DNA of 64,000 nt from 20CM-2-55-15 sp963738025 (lineage in GTDB: Bacteria; Acidobacteriota; Terriglobia; 20CM-2-55-15), in NCBI GenBank assembly GCA_963738025.1, contig CAVTWA010000067.1:248001-312000 (forward strand). The letters run 5' to 3'. The notes below the pieces were generated by a model. That model was not told the origin of the DNA, did no database searches, and was given only the letters and a program-made list of their open reading frames with translations. Position 1 is the stretch's first letter; each line of letters starts with the position of its first letter. Both the position numbers and the translations under genes were made by a program. Below are positions 35,437-44,802 of this stretch, piece after piece.

Positions 35437-36120
35437 TTATCCGTCTGCTCCCTGAAAAATGCGGTAGCCCACACTACGAACGGTCTCGACCATCTCGCCA
35501 TCGTCGCGCAGTTTTTCGCGCAAGCGGCGCACGTGCGTATCGAGCGTCCGGGAAGTGGCCTCCCCGTGGTATCCCCACACCTTATCCATCAGGAATTCAC
35601 GCGTGAGCACATTGCCGCGCGCCCGCATCAGTTCGTGAAGAAGATCGAATTCCTTCGCCGTCAGGACGACAGGGCGATTGCCGACGAGCACCGACCGGCG
35701 TTGCGGGGAAAGCTGAATGGTCCCGACCCGCAGAACCTCGGAACGATCCTCGTGCACTCTCCGGAAAATAGATTTGACCCGCAACACCAGTTCACGCGGG
35801 CTGAAGGGTTTCATCACGTAATCGTCGGCGCCAAGTTCGAAGCCGACGACGCGGTCGATTTCTTCGCTTCGCGCCGTCAGCATGATGATGGGAATCCGGC
35901 GGGAGCTTTCGCGCTGGCGCAGAATTCTGCAGACTTCCATACCGTCAACGTCCGGCATCATGATGTCCAGAATGATGAGATCCGGAGGCTCATTCTGAAC
36001 GCTCTCCAGAGCAGTACGGCCGGTGGACGCGCTCAGTACCTGGAATCCGGCCTGACTCAGGTTGTAGCCGACAAGCCTTTGAATGTCAGGATCATCGTCC
36101 ACGATCAAGACGCGTTCCAT
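35437..36120 (-). CDS. phoB: Phosphate response regulator PhoB-like
   Basis: A 227-residue OmpR-type regulator. The receiver domain has the acidic cluster V-D-D-D near 7-10, the phospho-acceptor Asp in I-I-L-D-I-M-M-P near 53 and the lysine in M-K-P-F-S near 103. The winged-helix DNA-binding domain occupies about 130-225 (R-T-L-D-T-H-V-R-R-L-R-E-K-L). Its start overlaps the end of phoU by 29 bases. Its likely targets are the 11-bp-spaced repeats upstream of the pst, porin and TonB genes. Confidence 0.92.
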   Translation of the reverse strand: MERVLIVDDDPDIQRLVGYNLSQAGFQVLSASTGRTALESVQNEPPDLIILDIMMPDVDGMEVCRILRQRESSRRIPIIMLTARSEEIDRVVGFELGADDYVMKPFSPRELVLRVKSIFRRVHEDRSEVLRVGTIQLSPQRRSVLVGNRPVVLTAKEFDLLHELMRARGNVLTREFLMDKVWGYHGEATSRTLDTHVRRLREKLRDDGEMVETVRSVGYRIFQGADG

Positions 36121-36784
36121 GCCGGATATCCTGACCTCTTACGAGGAAAATAACCATTTCTGAAATGTTGGCGGAGTGGTCGCCCACCCGTTCGAGATGC
36201 TTTGCGATAAAGATCAGCTTGATCGCCCGCGAGATGGCGCGAGGATCTTCCAGCATGTATGTCAGAAGCTCGCGAAAGATCTGCTCATACATGTCGTCGA
36301 CGATATTGTCGTTGAAGATGACTTTTTCAGCCAGTTCCGCATCCGAATTGACGAACGCGTCGAGACTCTCTTTCAAGATCTTCTGCGCCGCATCCGCCAT
36401 GATCGGAAGATCGACCAGCCGCTTCAGTTCGGGCTCTTGAATCAACTCCACGGAGCGCTCGGCAATATTGACCGCGATATCGCCGATGCGTTCGATGTCC
36501 TTTACGATCTTCAGCGCCGTTGCGATGAACCGCAGATCCCGCGCCACCGGCTGCTCGAGGGCAAGGACCTCGTAGCACAGGTTGTCGATTTCAATCTCGA
36601 GCTTATCGATCTCATCGTCGCGCGCAATAACCTCGGCGGCGAGGGTTGGACGCCGGTCCACAAGCGAGCGAATCGAGTCGGAGATCATCTGCTCGGCCTT
36701 GTGACTCATGAGCAGCAGCTTGTCCTTCAGTTCCCGTAACTGCTGCTCGTAATGTTTGCTGGTATGCTCGCGATCCATAATCAT
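36092..36784 (-). CDS. phoU: Phosphate signalling regulator PhoU
   Basis: A 230-residue all-helical protein with two PhoU repeats. Each carries the metal-binding type E/D-x-x-x-D pattern: I-A-R-D-D-E-I-D-K-L-E near 53 and V-I-F-N-D-N-I-V-D-D-M-Y near 150, with E-R-I-G-D-I-A-V-N and E-R-V-G-D-H-S-A-N in the second helices. PhoU links the Pst transporter to PhoR. Start may be the ATG at 36784 or 36778; neither has a clear ribosome-binding site, consistent with coupling to pstB 23 bases upstream. Confidence 0.92.
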   Translation of the reverse strand: MIMDREHTSKHYEQQLRELKDKLLLMSHKAEQMISDSIRSLVDRRPTLAAEVIARDDEIDKLEIEIDNLCYEVLALEQPVARDLRFIATALKIVKDIERIGDIAVNIAERSVELIQEPELKRLVDLPIMADAAQKILKESLDAFVNSDAELAEKVIFNDNIVDDMYEQIFRELLTYMLEDPRAISRAIKLIFIAKHLERVGDHSANISEMVIFLVRGQDIRHGTRLDRGR

Positions 36785-36807
36785 TTACCCATTGAACCAC
36801 AGAGACA

Positions 36808-37572
36808 TCATCCGAATCGCCCTGTAATGTAATCTTCTGTTTCCTGGTTCGCCGGCGCCGTAAATATCCGCTTTGTGTCGCTGAATTCGACCAGCCGGCC
36901 AGTCAAAAAGAATCCGGTCTCATCTGAGATACGCGCCGCCTGCTGCATGTTATGCGTCACGACGACAATCGCGTAATCCCGCTTCAAGTTATAGATCAAC
37001 TCTTCGATCTTCGCCGTCGAAATCGGGTCGAGCGCCGACGCGGGCTCGTCCATCAGAAGGACCTCTGGTTCGACTGCCAGCGCCCGCGCAATACAGAGAC
37101 GCTGCTGTTGACCGCCCGAAAGAGACATCGCCGAACGGTGCAACCGGTCTTTGACCTCGTCCCACAGAGCCGAAGCGGTCAGCGTCCTCTCGACGATCTC
37201 ATCCAGATGGACCCGCTTCTTTGCCAATCCGTTGACACGCACACCATAAGCGACATTATCGTAAATCGACATCGGAAACGGGTTGGATCTCTGGAAAATC
37301 ATCCCGACGCGCCGGCGCAGATGAATGACATCCATCCCGTCGCCGTAGACGTTCTCGCCGTCCAGCTCAACCTTACCTTCCAGCCGCGCGCCGGGGATCA
37401 AATCGTTCATCCGATTGAGAGAACGCAAAAATGTGGACTTGCCGCACCCCGACGGACCAATCAGCGCGGTAACGCATCGCGGTCGGATCTGCATCGACAC
37501 GTCAAAAAGCGCCTGATTGGTTCCATAAAAAAAGTTGGCGTGCAAAACGTTGATCTTTATGGGGTCGGCCAT
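36808..37572 (-). CDS. pstB: Phosphate ABC transporter ATP-binding protein, copy 1
   Basis: A 254-residue ABC ATPase: Walker A G-P-S-G-C-G-K-S-T near 36-44, signature L-S-G-G-Q-Q-Q-R-L near 150, Walker B L-L-M-D-E-P-A-S-A-L-D near 170. It is the first gene of pstB-phoU-phoB-phoR and has no permease beside it; two complete permease sets are encoded further right. It may serve mainly as a link to PhoU or supply ATPase to another permease pair. An 11-bp repeat box lies in the divergent promoter region upstream. Confidence 0.92.
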   Translation of the reverse strand: MADPIKINVLHANFFYGTNQALFDVSMQIRPRCVTALIGPSGCGKSTFLRSLNRMNDLIPGARLEGKVELDGENVYGDGMDVIHLRRRVGMIFQRSNPFPMSIYDNVAYGVRVNGLAKKRVHLDEIVERTLTASALWDEVKDRLHRSAMSLSGGQQQRLCIARALAVEPEVLLMDEPASALDPISTAKIEELIYNLKRDYAIVVVTHNMQQAARISDETGFFLTGRLVEFSDTKRIFTAPANQETEDYITGRFG

Positions 37573-37635
37573 TTCTTAAACTGGATGTTGCGGACGCCTG
37601 GCAGAACAGACATGATCGAATATGATACCCGAGAA

Positions 37636-37666
37636 TGTTACGGAGCTATGAATATGCTGGTAATAG
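37636..37666. promoter_or_regulatory. Candidate PhoB-type box between pstB and the second regulator
   Basis: Three pentamers at exact 11-bp spacing: TTACG at 37638, TGAAT at 37649, GTAAT at 37660. The same spacing and sequence type recur upstream of the pstS, porin and TonB genes. A second, less regular set (TTCAC, TTACG, TTACG at 12 and 10 bp) follows at 37690-37716, nearer the plus-strand regulator gene. Confidence 0.5.
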
Positions 37667-37739
37667 CGTAAGACCATTGATCCAAAAAGTTCACAGAGTT
37701 GTTACGTAGTTTTACGGTTTTTTGTGGCATTGGATACGT

Positions 37740-38441
37740 GTGCAGAAAAAAGTTTTGATTGTCGAAGATGAAAGTGATCTCGTCAAACTTCTCAAATATA
37801 ACCTGGAGAAAGAAGGCTACAAAGTCGGTTATGCGACCGACGGTACTGTCGCACTGGCCGAAGCACGCCGGGATCCCCCCGACATCGTCATTCTGGATTT
37901 GATGTTGCCAGGGCTGGACGGCCTGGAAGTGTGCCGCCAGCTGCGCCGGAACGATCGTTTCGCGCGCACGCCGATCCTTATTCTGTCCGCACGCAGCGAA
38001 GAAGCCGACCGGGTCGTAGGCCTCGAATTGGGCGCCGACGATTACGTTACCAAACCGTTCAGTACCCGTGAGGTCATCGCCCGTGTCCGGGCGCTCCTCC
38101 GCCGCAACGAACCGCCCACGCCTCAACGGGTTAAAGTCAATCGCGGCAACATCTCTATAGACCCCACGGCCCATAGCGTGAGTGTCGCCGGCCGCTCGGT
38201 CGAGTTGAGCGCGTTGGAATTTAAACTCCTCCATTACATGGCATTGCACCCGGGAATGGTGTTCTCACGCGACCAGCTTCTCGATGGGGTGTGGGGAAAT
38301 GACCGCTCGGTTACGCCGCGCAGCGTCGACGTCTACGTACGCCGCATCCGGGAAAAGATCGAACTACGCCCGCAGCAGCCCGCCTACGTTCAAACCGTTC
38401 ACGGCGTCGGCTATCGTTTCGCTAACGGCGAAGAAGCGTAA
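37740..38441 (+). CDS. Second PhoB-like response regulator
   Basis: The frame opens with a TTG at 37722. The GTG at 37740 begins the receiver domain (M-Q-K-K-V-L-I-V-E-D-E) and is preferred, giving 233 residues. The phospho-acceptor Asp is in I-V-I-L-D-L-M-L-P near 53 and the lysine in T-K-P-F near 103; a winged-helix DNA-binding domain follows (R-S-V-D-V-Y-V-R-R-I-R-E-K-I). It is an orphan without its own kinase, divergent from pstB, and shares the upstream repeat box. It may answer to PhoR or to another sensor. Confidence 0.9.
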   Translation: MQKKVLIVEDESDLVKLLKYNLEKEGYKVGYATDGTVALAEARRDPPDIVILDLMLPGLDGLEVCRQLRRNDRFARTPILILSARSEEADRVVGLELGADDYVTKPFSTREVIARVRALLRRNEPPTPQRVKVNRGNISIDPTAHSVSVAGRSVELSALEFKLLHYMALHPGMVFSRDQLLDGVWGNDRSVTPRSVDVYVRRIREKIELRPQQPAYVQTVHGVGYRFANGEEA

Positions 38442-38508
38442 ATAAGCCACGAATTTAACGAATTTAACGAATTTGAATTCGTTAAATTCGTTAAATTCGT
38501 GGCTTATC
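38441..38508. repeat. Long palindromic intergenic element, copy 7 (GAATT type)
   Basis: An inverted repeat starting AATAAGCCACGAATTTAACG, whose inner part is the tandem GAATTTAAC repeated. It starts at the stop of the plus-strand regulator and lies between it and the convergent pstS. Confidence 0.85.
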
Positions 38509-38520
38509 CAAACCCCAATG

Positions 38521-39588
38521 CTAGCGAAGGGTGTTATCCAGCGCCGCCACGGCCTTCGACACAACATTCGGAGGCAGCGGGACGTACCCCAGCTCCGGAG
38601 CCAGTTCCTGTCCGCTGCGGAGACACCAGACAAACAAGTCGTGCAGGGCCGCTGCTTTAGCGGACGGATAGTTCTTGTACAACAGAATCCAGCTGAACGT
38701 GACGATCGGATAGGCGTTCGCAGCCGGGGGATCCGGAACGTAAACCCGAAAGTTCTCGGGCATTTCAGCGGATGCCAGGCCGGCCTCGCAACTTTCCCCA
38801 CCGGGTTTGACGAAAGCACCCGCTTTGTTTTCGACAAGAGCCATCCGCAATCCCAGCCGGTGCGCGAATTCATAACCGACGTAGCCGATCGAGCCCTCCG
38901 CATGTTGAATGCGCCCCGCGACGCCTTCATTACCCGGTGCCCGCATGGCATTGCCTGGCCAGTCCACCAGATTTGCCGCCCCATATTGGTTTCGCCACGC
39001 GTCATTGACCGCGTCGAGATGCTTGGTGAACGCATAAGTCGTGCCGCTGGCATCCTGGCGGACGACCGTGACGATGGTCAATTTGGGAAGGCTCACTCCG
39101 GGATTTGCTTCGGCGATGAGCGGGTCATTCCAATTGCGGACCTGCCCGAGGAAAACGGCGGTGTAGGCGCGCCGGGAAAGCCGGAGATCTCCTTCAAAAC
39201 CTGGAATGTTGTACGACAGCGTCACACATCCGGCGGTCAACGGAAGCAGGAGAGCGCCTCCCGTTACCTGCGCGATCTGTTCGTCGCTCATCGCAGCGTC
39301 ACTCGCACCAAAATCGATGCGTTCACTGTCTTTGATATTGCCGCCGATGAATCGGCGCACGCCTTCACCGCTGCCGACCACGTCGTAGCTGATTGCCGTT
39401 TGCGGATGATCGCGTTCATATGTTGCAAACCAGCGCTTGTAGAGCAAAGAAGGGAACGTCGCGCCCCCTCCTCTCAGCAGCAGCCCATCACGAGGTGCTG
39501 CCGCAATCGGCTCCGTTTGCGGCGTGCAACCAGCCAACAGGACTGAGATGAAAACGACTGCAGTTATTTGCTTAGCTGAACTCACCAC
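38521..39588 (-). CDS. pstS: Phosphate-binding lipoprotein PstS, copy at the end of the middle pst operon
   Basis: The frame opens upstream at 39693 inside pstB, but a GTG at 39588 (or 39585) begins a lipoprotein signal peptide with lipobox V-L-L-A-G-C near residue 18; about 355 residues. Ligand-binding motifs are present: G-G-G-A-T-F-P near 36, I-D-F-G-A-S-D-A-A-M near 85, D-A-S-G-T-T-Y near 165 and G-N-E-G-V near 200. It overlaps the end of pstB by 17 bases, so it is coupled. It is the second PstS of an operon that begins with a broken pstS. Confidence 0.9.
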   Translation of the reverse strand: MVSSAKQITAVVFISVLLAGCTPQTEPIAAAPRDGLLLRGGGATFPSLLYKRWFATYERDHPQTAISYDVVGSGEGVRRFIGGNIKDSERIDFGASDAAMSDEQIAQVTGGALLLPLTAGCVTLSYNIPGFEGDLRLSRRAYTAVFLGQVRNWNDPLIAEANPGVSLPKLTIVTVVRQDASGTTYAFTKHLDAVNDAWRNQYGAANLVDWPGNAMRAPGNEGVAGRIQHAEGSIGYVGYEFAHRLGLRMALVENKAGAFVKPGGESCEAGLASAEMPENFRVYVPDPPAANAYPIVTFSWILLYKNYPSAKAAALHDLFVWCLRSGQELAPELGYVPLPPNVVSKAVAALDNTLR

Positions 39589-40411
39589 GAATGTAGTCCT
39601 TCGTATGTTTTTCTTTCGGGCTCTCGAAAATCTGACGGGAATCGCCAAATTCCACCAGGTAGCCGGTGCGTCCACCCTCCGAGGTGTCCACATAAAGAAA
39701 CCCGGTCTTGTCAGCCACGCGCTGCGCTTGCTGCAGGTTGTGGGTCACGATCGCGATGGTGAAGCGATTCTTGAGCTCGAGCATCAATTCTTCGATCTTG
39801 CGCGTCGCGATAGGATCGAGCGCGGAACACGGTTCGTCCATCAGCAGAACCTCGGGGTCGGTGGCGATCGCCCGCGCAATGCAAAGCCTCTGTTGCTGGC
39901 CGCCCGACAGCGACAAGCCGTTCTTGTGCAGCTTGTCTTTGACCTCGTCCCACAATGCCGCGCGCTTCAGCGCTTCGGTAACCTTGGCTGTCCGGTCGCC
40001 CTTGTAGTTATTCAGCCGTAGTCCGAACGCGACGTTGTTATAGATGCTCATATCGAAGGGATTCGGCTGCTGGAAGACCATGCCGATAAATCGGCGCACC
40101 CCGACGGCGTCGATCGATGGATGATAGATATCCCGGCCGCGGAAATGCACATGCCCTTCGAACCGGAAGCCCCGAACCAGATCGTTCATCCGATTGAGGC
40201 AACGCAACACCGTGCTCTTGCCACACCCTGACGGCCCGATAAAGGCCGTTATCGAATTCTTCCGCACCGGAATTGCCGTATCACGGACAGCGCGGAAATT
40301 TCCGTAGAACAACTGCTGGATATTGCAGTCGATAATGACGGCCTCGTCGCTCTTGTGTTCGCCGTTGGTTGGTTTGGTTTCGACGCCAGTGTTTGGCATT
40401 TGCAGCTCCAC
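39572..40411 (-). CDS. pstB: Phosphate ABC transporter ATP-binding protein, copy 2
   Basis: A 279-residue ABC ATPase (GTG at 40411 or ATG at 40399). A 35-residue polar leader precedes the domain; Walker A is I-G-P-S-G-C-G-K-S-T near 60, signature L-S-G-G-Q-Q-Q-R-L near 172, Walker B V-L-L-M-D-E-P-C-S-A-L-D near 190. It follows pstA by three bases and overlaps the downstream pstS. Confidence 0.93.
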   Translation of the reverse strand: MELQMPNTGVETKPTNGEHKSDEAVIIDCNIQQLFYGNFRAVRDTAIPVRKNSITAFIGPSGCGKSTVLRCLNRMNDLVRGFRFEGHVHFRGRDIYHPSIDAVGVRRFIGMVFQQPNPFDMSIYNNVAFGLRLNNYKGDRTAKVTEALKRAALWDEVKDKLHKNGLSLSGGQQQRLCIARAIATDPEVLLMDEPCSALDPIATRKIEELMLELKNRFTIAIVTHNLQQAQRVADKTGFLYVDTSEGGRTGYLVEFGDSRQIFESPKEKHTKDYIRGEFS

Positions 40412-40414
40412 GCG

Positions 40415-41347
40415 TCATCCCGCCTTGCGGCGTGAAAGACTCTGTCCAATAAGATTTGTTGTCAATACGACTAAAACCAGGATCAGGGCTGCCGCCCAGG
40501 CTAACTCGACCTGGTTTTGAAAAGGCATCCCGGCGAAGTTGTAGATCAACACGGCAAGAGAAGGCGTCGGCTGCATGATGTTGGCGTGCCCTCCAGAAAC
40601 CGGCCAATAATTGCTGAACAGAGCCGTAAAGAGCAGTGGCGCTGTTTCCCCGGCGCCGCGCGCCACGGCGAGCATGACGCCCGTGAGAATTCCAGGCAAA
40701 GCCGTCGGAAGCATCACCATCCACGTCGTCTGAGTCTTTGTAGCTCCCATGCCGATTGCCGCTTCCTTCATTTTGGCGGGCACCATGCGGATGGCGTCCT
40801 CGGACGTCAGCATGATGGTCGGAAGCATGAGAATCGATACGGCGATGGCCCCTGCGATCGCCGAGAAACCTCCGGTCGTCAGGACGACCGCTCCATAGGC
40901 AAAAACCCCGGCGAGTATCGATGGAAATCCGGTCAGAGTCTTGGCGGTAAACCGCACGAGGTAAGCGAGCCGGTTCTTCGGCTCCGATTCCGCCAGAAAA
41001 ACGGCGCTCAGGATGCCTACAGGCAAGCTGATCAGCAGAGACAGCGCAACAATGATTAACGTGCCCTCAATCGCATTTCCAAAACCGCCTCCCTGCTCGA
41101 GAGGCGCCGGAGGAAGCTGGGTGAAAACCGCAAGACTCAGCTTGCTGCCGCCCTTCCAGAAGAGCATCAAAACAACCGAGAACAGCGGGATCAGAGCAAG
41201 CATCGTCGACACGGTCACCAGAGCGCTCATCATGATGCTGAAGAACGTTCGCGGCCGCCGCAGCGACCGGTCAAGCTCCGAGAAATCCACTCCCTCGAAC
41301 GGGTTCAAATCGTTCGCAGAGTTCAATACGGCATCGGTGCTGGCCAT
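40415..41347 (-). CDS. pstA: Phosphate ABC transporter permease PstA, copy 1
   Basis: A 310-residue inner-membrane permease with six hydrophobic segments and the EAA-type loop (M-K-E-A-A-I-G-M-G-A-T-K-T-Q-T-T near 205) that contacts PstB. It overlaps the pstC stop by one base. The N-terminal 35 residues are cytoplasmic and acidic. Confidence 0.93.
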   Translation of the reverse strand: MASTDAVLNSANDLNPFEGVDFSELDRSLRRPRTFFSIMMSALVTVSTMLALIPLFSVVLMLFWKGGSKLSLAVFTQLPPAPLEQGGGFGNAIEGTLIIVALSLLISLPVGILSAVFLAESEPKNRLAYLVRFTAKTLTGFPSILAGVFAYGAVVLTTGGFSAIAGAIAVSILMLPTIMLTSEDAIRMVPAKMKEAAIGMGATKTQTTWMVMLPTALPGILTGVMLAVARGAGETAPLLFTALFSNYWPVSGGHANIMQPTPSLAVLIYNFAGMPFQNQVELAWAAALILVLVVLTTNLIGQSLSRRKAG

Positions 41348-42366
41348 TATCGCGCCCCTTCCCTGCCCGCCGAAGCGCGCTGGATAATCATCGAACCGAT
41401 CGCGTTGACCATCATCGTGATCGTCAGCAGCACGACGGCGGCGTACATCAAGACGCCGATTTCCTTACCCCGGGCCTCCGGAAAGCTGTTGGCAAGCAGC
41501 GCGGCGAGCGTATTTGCCGGTGAAAACAACGAAAGATGGATCACGTTGGCATTTCCAACCAGCATGGCCAGCGCCATCGTTTCGCCGAGGGCTCTGCCGA
41601 ATGCCAGAATGATTCCACCCAGGATCCCTCGCGACGCTGTCGGAAGGAGAACGGCCAGAATGGTTTCCCAGCGCGTGGCGCCCATTCCGTATGCCGCCAT
41701 GCGAAGCTTCGGCGGGACGGCGGTCAAAGCATCGCGGCTGATGGCCGTAATGGTAGGCAGAATCATGATCGCCAGGACGATGGATGCGGGCAGCACTCCG
41801 GGCCCGCTCAGATCGGTCGAAAACAGCGGGACCCAGCTCATCTTGTCGTGTAGCCAGTTGCAAACCGGGCGCAACATCGGGATGACGACAAACAGGCCCC
41901 ACAATCCATAGACCACGCTCGGAATCGCAGCAAGCAACTCGATCAGGTTTTTCAATACAAGTTCGACCCGGTCGGGCAGCTTCCCCCAGGACGGAGACGC
42001 ATCCAGGTGAACGATTCTCAACAGCCCGAAAACCGCCTCAGCCAGATATCCCTCGCTCAGAAAAATTGCCGCAGCAAGCCCGAAAAACGTCCCGAGCAGC
42101 AACGCCAGCAGCGAGGTGTACAGCGTTCCCCAGATTTCAGGCAGCACGGAATACTGATTCTTGTTGGGATCCCAGGTCGTCCCCGTAACGAACTGCAAGC
42201 CGTACTCTTTCATCGCCGGCATTGCGGCCGTGACGATCTTCACGATGATGAAAACTACAAGCAGAGCCGACAGGCAGGCAAGCGCCTGGCACAATTTCCG
42301 GAAAATCAGATCCGTATTCTGCTGGAGCCGCGTCGGCGGCTGGGTGATTTCTACACTATCTGCCAT
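41347..42366 (-). CDS. pstC: Phosphate ABC transporter permease PstC, copy 1
   Basis: A 339-residue permease with six membrane segments. Family features include the periplasmic insertion W-D-P-N-K-N-Q-Y near 70 and the EAA loop L-R-M-A-A-Y-G-M-G-A-T-R-W-E-T near 220. It lies 18 bases downstream of the broken pstS and is coupled to pstA. Confidence 0.93.
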   Translation of the reverse strand: MADSVEITQPPTRLQQNTDLIFRKLCQALACLSALLVVFIIVKIVTAAMPAMKEYGLQFVTGTTWDPNKNQYSVLPEIWGTLYTSLLALLLGTFFGLAAAIFLSEGYLAEAVFGLLRIVHLDASPSWGKLPDRVELVLKNLIELLAAIPSVVYGLWGLFVVIPMLRPVCNWLHDKMSWVPLFSTDLSGPGVLPASIVLAIMILPTITAISRDALTAVPPKLRMAAYGMGATRWETILAVLLPTASRGILGGIILAFGRALGETMALAMLVGNANVIHLSLFSPANTLAALLANSFPEARGKEIGVLMYAAVVLLTITMMVNAIGSMIIQRASAGREGAR

Positions 42367-42384
42367 TCCAGCTCCCAGCGGCGC

Positions 42385-43441
42385 CTAGCTTGCGGCCGGC
42401 TTGATGTTTTGCACCGCGGCCTTGACTTTTTCTACGACTGCAGCCGGTAGCGGAATGTAGCCGAGAGATTCGCTGTCCTTCTGGCCATCGGTGAGACAGT
42501 ACTGCAGAAGGTCATGCAGTATCTCGAGCTTCTTCTTGTCCTGATACTGCTTGTAGCAGATCAACCAGGTATAGGTGACGATCGGGTACGCGTCCTTCGC
42601 ATCCGGATCGGACGCCCATACAATCAAATCGTCGGGCATGGTCGCGGAGGCCAGCGCCGCAGAACCCGATTCCGTAGACGCTGCCACAAAGTTACCGGAC
42701 TTGTTTTCAAGTATGGCCATCGGGAGCTTCTGACTGAGGGCATAACCATATTCGATGTAGCCGATCGAACCCGGCGTTGTCATCACACTTCCCGTTACGC
42801 CTTCATTACCTTTCGAACGCGTGCCGACCGACCAGTTCGGCATGTTGTTCTCTCCGGGATTTTGCGCAAACTCTTCGCTGATCGCGCTGAGATGTTTTGT
42901 AAATACAAACGTCGTACCGCTGCTGTCCGCGCGGACAACGACATTGATCGGCTGGTCGGGAAGTTTCAGCCTGGATTCGCCTTGGCGATCAGAGGATCGT
43001 TCCACTTTTTGACTTTGCCCAGAAAGATTCCGGAATAGGCCTGCCTTGACAGTTTGAGGCCGGGAACATCCTTGAGATTGTACGTGAGCACAATCGCGCC
43101 AGCCGTCATCGGCAAAAGTTGCACGCCGACGTCTACTTTTTGCATATCCTCGGGCTTCATGGCGGCGTCGCTGGCCCCGAAATCCACTGTCTTATCGAGG
43201 ACGCTCTTGACTCCGCTGCCGCTCCCGACCGACTGATAATCGATCTGAACGCCCTGATGGCTGCCGCTGTACGCTTTGAACCATTTGTATAGAGCGGCGC
43301 CGGGAAGCTGGCTCCGGCGCCTTGCAACTTGACGGTCGCGCCCGAATCCGCAGCACCGCTCCCGCTATTGCCGGCGCCGCAGGAGGACAAACCGAGCACT
43401 GTCAGCCCAAAAAATAAAAGCCTCAAGCTCCTGTGACTCAT
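42385..43441 (-). pseudogene. pstS: Phosphate-binding lipoprotein PstS with two frameshifts
   Basis: Three consecutive frames make one PstS. From 43441: lipobox L-S-S-C and G-A-G-A-S-F-P-A-P-L-Y. In a second frame (about 43290-42969): W-F-K-A-Y-S, V-D-F-G-A-S-D-A-A-M and W-N-D-P-L-I-A-K-A-N-P-G. In a third (to 42385): L-P-D-Q-P-I-N-V-V-V-R-A-D-S-S-G-T-T-F and G-N-E-G-V. Breaks lie at about 43290 and at 42968/42969; each is repaired by adding one base. All ligand motifs are intact, so either the sequence carries two deletions or the gene was disabled very recently. It heads the pstC-pstA-pstB-pstS operon. Confidence 0.8.
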
Positions 43442-43920
43442 AGATCTCCTTGATGTAATGCAGGAGCCTATTCAACGCCCGAATTGTTAATAAAAAGTTA
43501 CTGGTATGTGTAGATTTGACGTCAGGAGGTGCGGTCGCGGCTTTTTGCTCGAACAGGCCCGGAAGGCCGTAAGAACGTAGCCTCGGCCGCAAGGCCCGTG
43601 GACCGGAGAAGCAAAAGCGCTAGGAATCGGGGCGCTAAGCCAAGCTGTAGAGGCGGTCTGTGACCGCCCATGCAGCGGTTCGGGTGCCTCGTAGTCCCCG
43701 CCTAAGTACTGCCTTTCGTAATTACGGTAACGGCTGGAGACGTGGATTCGAGGACAACCTGAGCTCAGCTATTCCCCGCCTAAGCCAGGCGGGGTGGCTT
43801 CGCGAAGCGAAGGCGGGGCGGTCTGTTCAAAGACGATAGTACCGATTAATAAGGTGCAATTCACCAAGCCAGGTTAGGCCCGCTGGGCCTGAACAACCCA
43901 GAATTTTGTGGCATTGGCCC
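43442..43920. other. 479-base intergenic region with a regulatory box and small repeats
   Basis: Next to the broken pstS lies an 11-bp-spaced TTA box (43485-43505). Further right are copies of the GTCCCCGCC palindrome family: a half copy at 43693-43708 (AGTCCCCGCCTAAGTA) and a full one at 43774-43794 (CCCCGCCTAAGCCAGGCGGG), followed by GGCTTCGCGAAGCGAAGGCG. I see no gene here. The pstB downstream ends at the right border. Confidence 0.6.
43485..43505. promoter_or_regulatory. Candidate PhoB-type box upstream of the broken pstS operon
   Basis: TTAAT at 43487 and TTACT at 43498 are exactly 11 bp apart, about 45-60 bases upstream of the pstS start. The AT-rich sequence between them (AAAAAG) matches the style of the other boxes. 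Confidence 0.5.
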
Positions 43921-44802
43921 TCAGCCGAATCGGCCGGTAATATAGTCTTCCGTTTCCTTGTTTCTCGGCGTCGTGTAGATGATCTTCGTTTCGTTGAACT
44001 CGATCAGCTTGCCCATCAGGAAAAACGCGGTGTAGTCAGCCACACGCGCGGCCTGCTGCATGTTGTGGGTAACGATCACGATCGTGCACTGGCTTTTCAG
44101 TTGAAACAGCAGCTCCTCGATTTTTGCCGTCGCGATGGGGTCGAGAGCCGAACATGGTTCATCAAGCAGCAAGACTTCCGGACAGACGGCCAGCGCTCTG
44201 GCGATACACAGGCGCTGTTGCTGGCCGCCGGAAAGCCCGTAAGCGGACTGATGAAGCTTGTCTTTGACTTCGTCCCACAGGGCCGCTCGACGCAGGCTGC
44301 GTTCGACCAGTTCGCCGATTTCGCTGCGCCGGCCCATCCCGTTCACATGCAGCCCATAAGCAACATTGTCGAAAATGCTCTTTGGAAATGGATTCGATTT
44401 TTGAAAAACCATCCCTACGCGGCGCCGGAATGCGTTCACGTCGTGTTGCAGAATATTCTCGTTGTCCATCATGATCGTTCCCTCTAACCGCGCGCCACGC
44501 ACGGTTTCGTGCATGCGATTCAGAGTACGAATGAAGGTGGATTTTCCGCAACCCGACGGCCCGATCAGCGCCGTGATCTTGTTTTTCGCGAAATCCAGAC
44601 TGATGTCGTGCAGAGCCTGGAACGATCCGTAGTAGAAGTTGATGCTCGACGCAACGAGTTTGGGCTCGAACGTGGACTTTCTCTCGTTCTCGAGGGCGGC
44701 CGATACTCGTTGAAAAATGGAGGGCTGTGGCACGGATATGTATTCAGGACGATTGTGTTTCTGCCCCACGTTCGGGACAGGGCTCAACATCGGTTTGCTC
44801 AT
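43921..44802 (-). CDS. pstB: Phosphate ABC transporter ATP-binding protein, copy 3
   Basis: A 293-residue ABC ATPase with a 50-residue leader, Walker A G-P-S-G-C-G-K-S-T near 85, signature L-S-G-G-Q-Q-Q-R-L near 190 and Walker B L-L-L-D-E-P-C-S-A-L-D near 210. It is the last gene of the right-hand pstS-pstC-pstA-pstB operon, starting right after the pstA stop. Confidence 0.93.
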   Translation of the reverse strand: MSKPMLSPVPNVGQKHNRPEYISVPQPSIFQRVSAALENERKSTFEPKLVASSINFYYGSFQALHDISLDFAKNKITALIGPSGCGKSTFIRTLNRMHETVRGARLEGTIMMDNENILQHDVNAFRRRVGMVFQKSNPFPKSIFDNVAYGLHVNGMGRRSEIGELVERSLRRAALWDEVKDKLHQSAYGLSGGQQQRLCIARALAVCPEVLLLDEPCSALDPIATAKIEELLFQLKSQCTIVIVTHNMQQAARVADYTAFFLMGKLIEFNETKIIYTTPRNKETEDYITGRFG

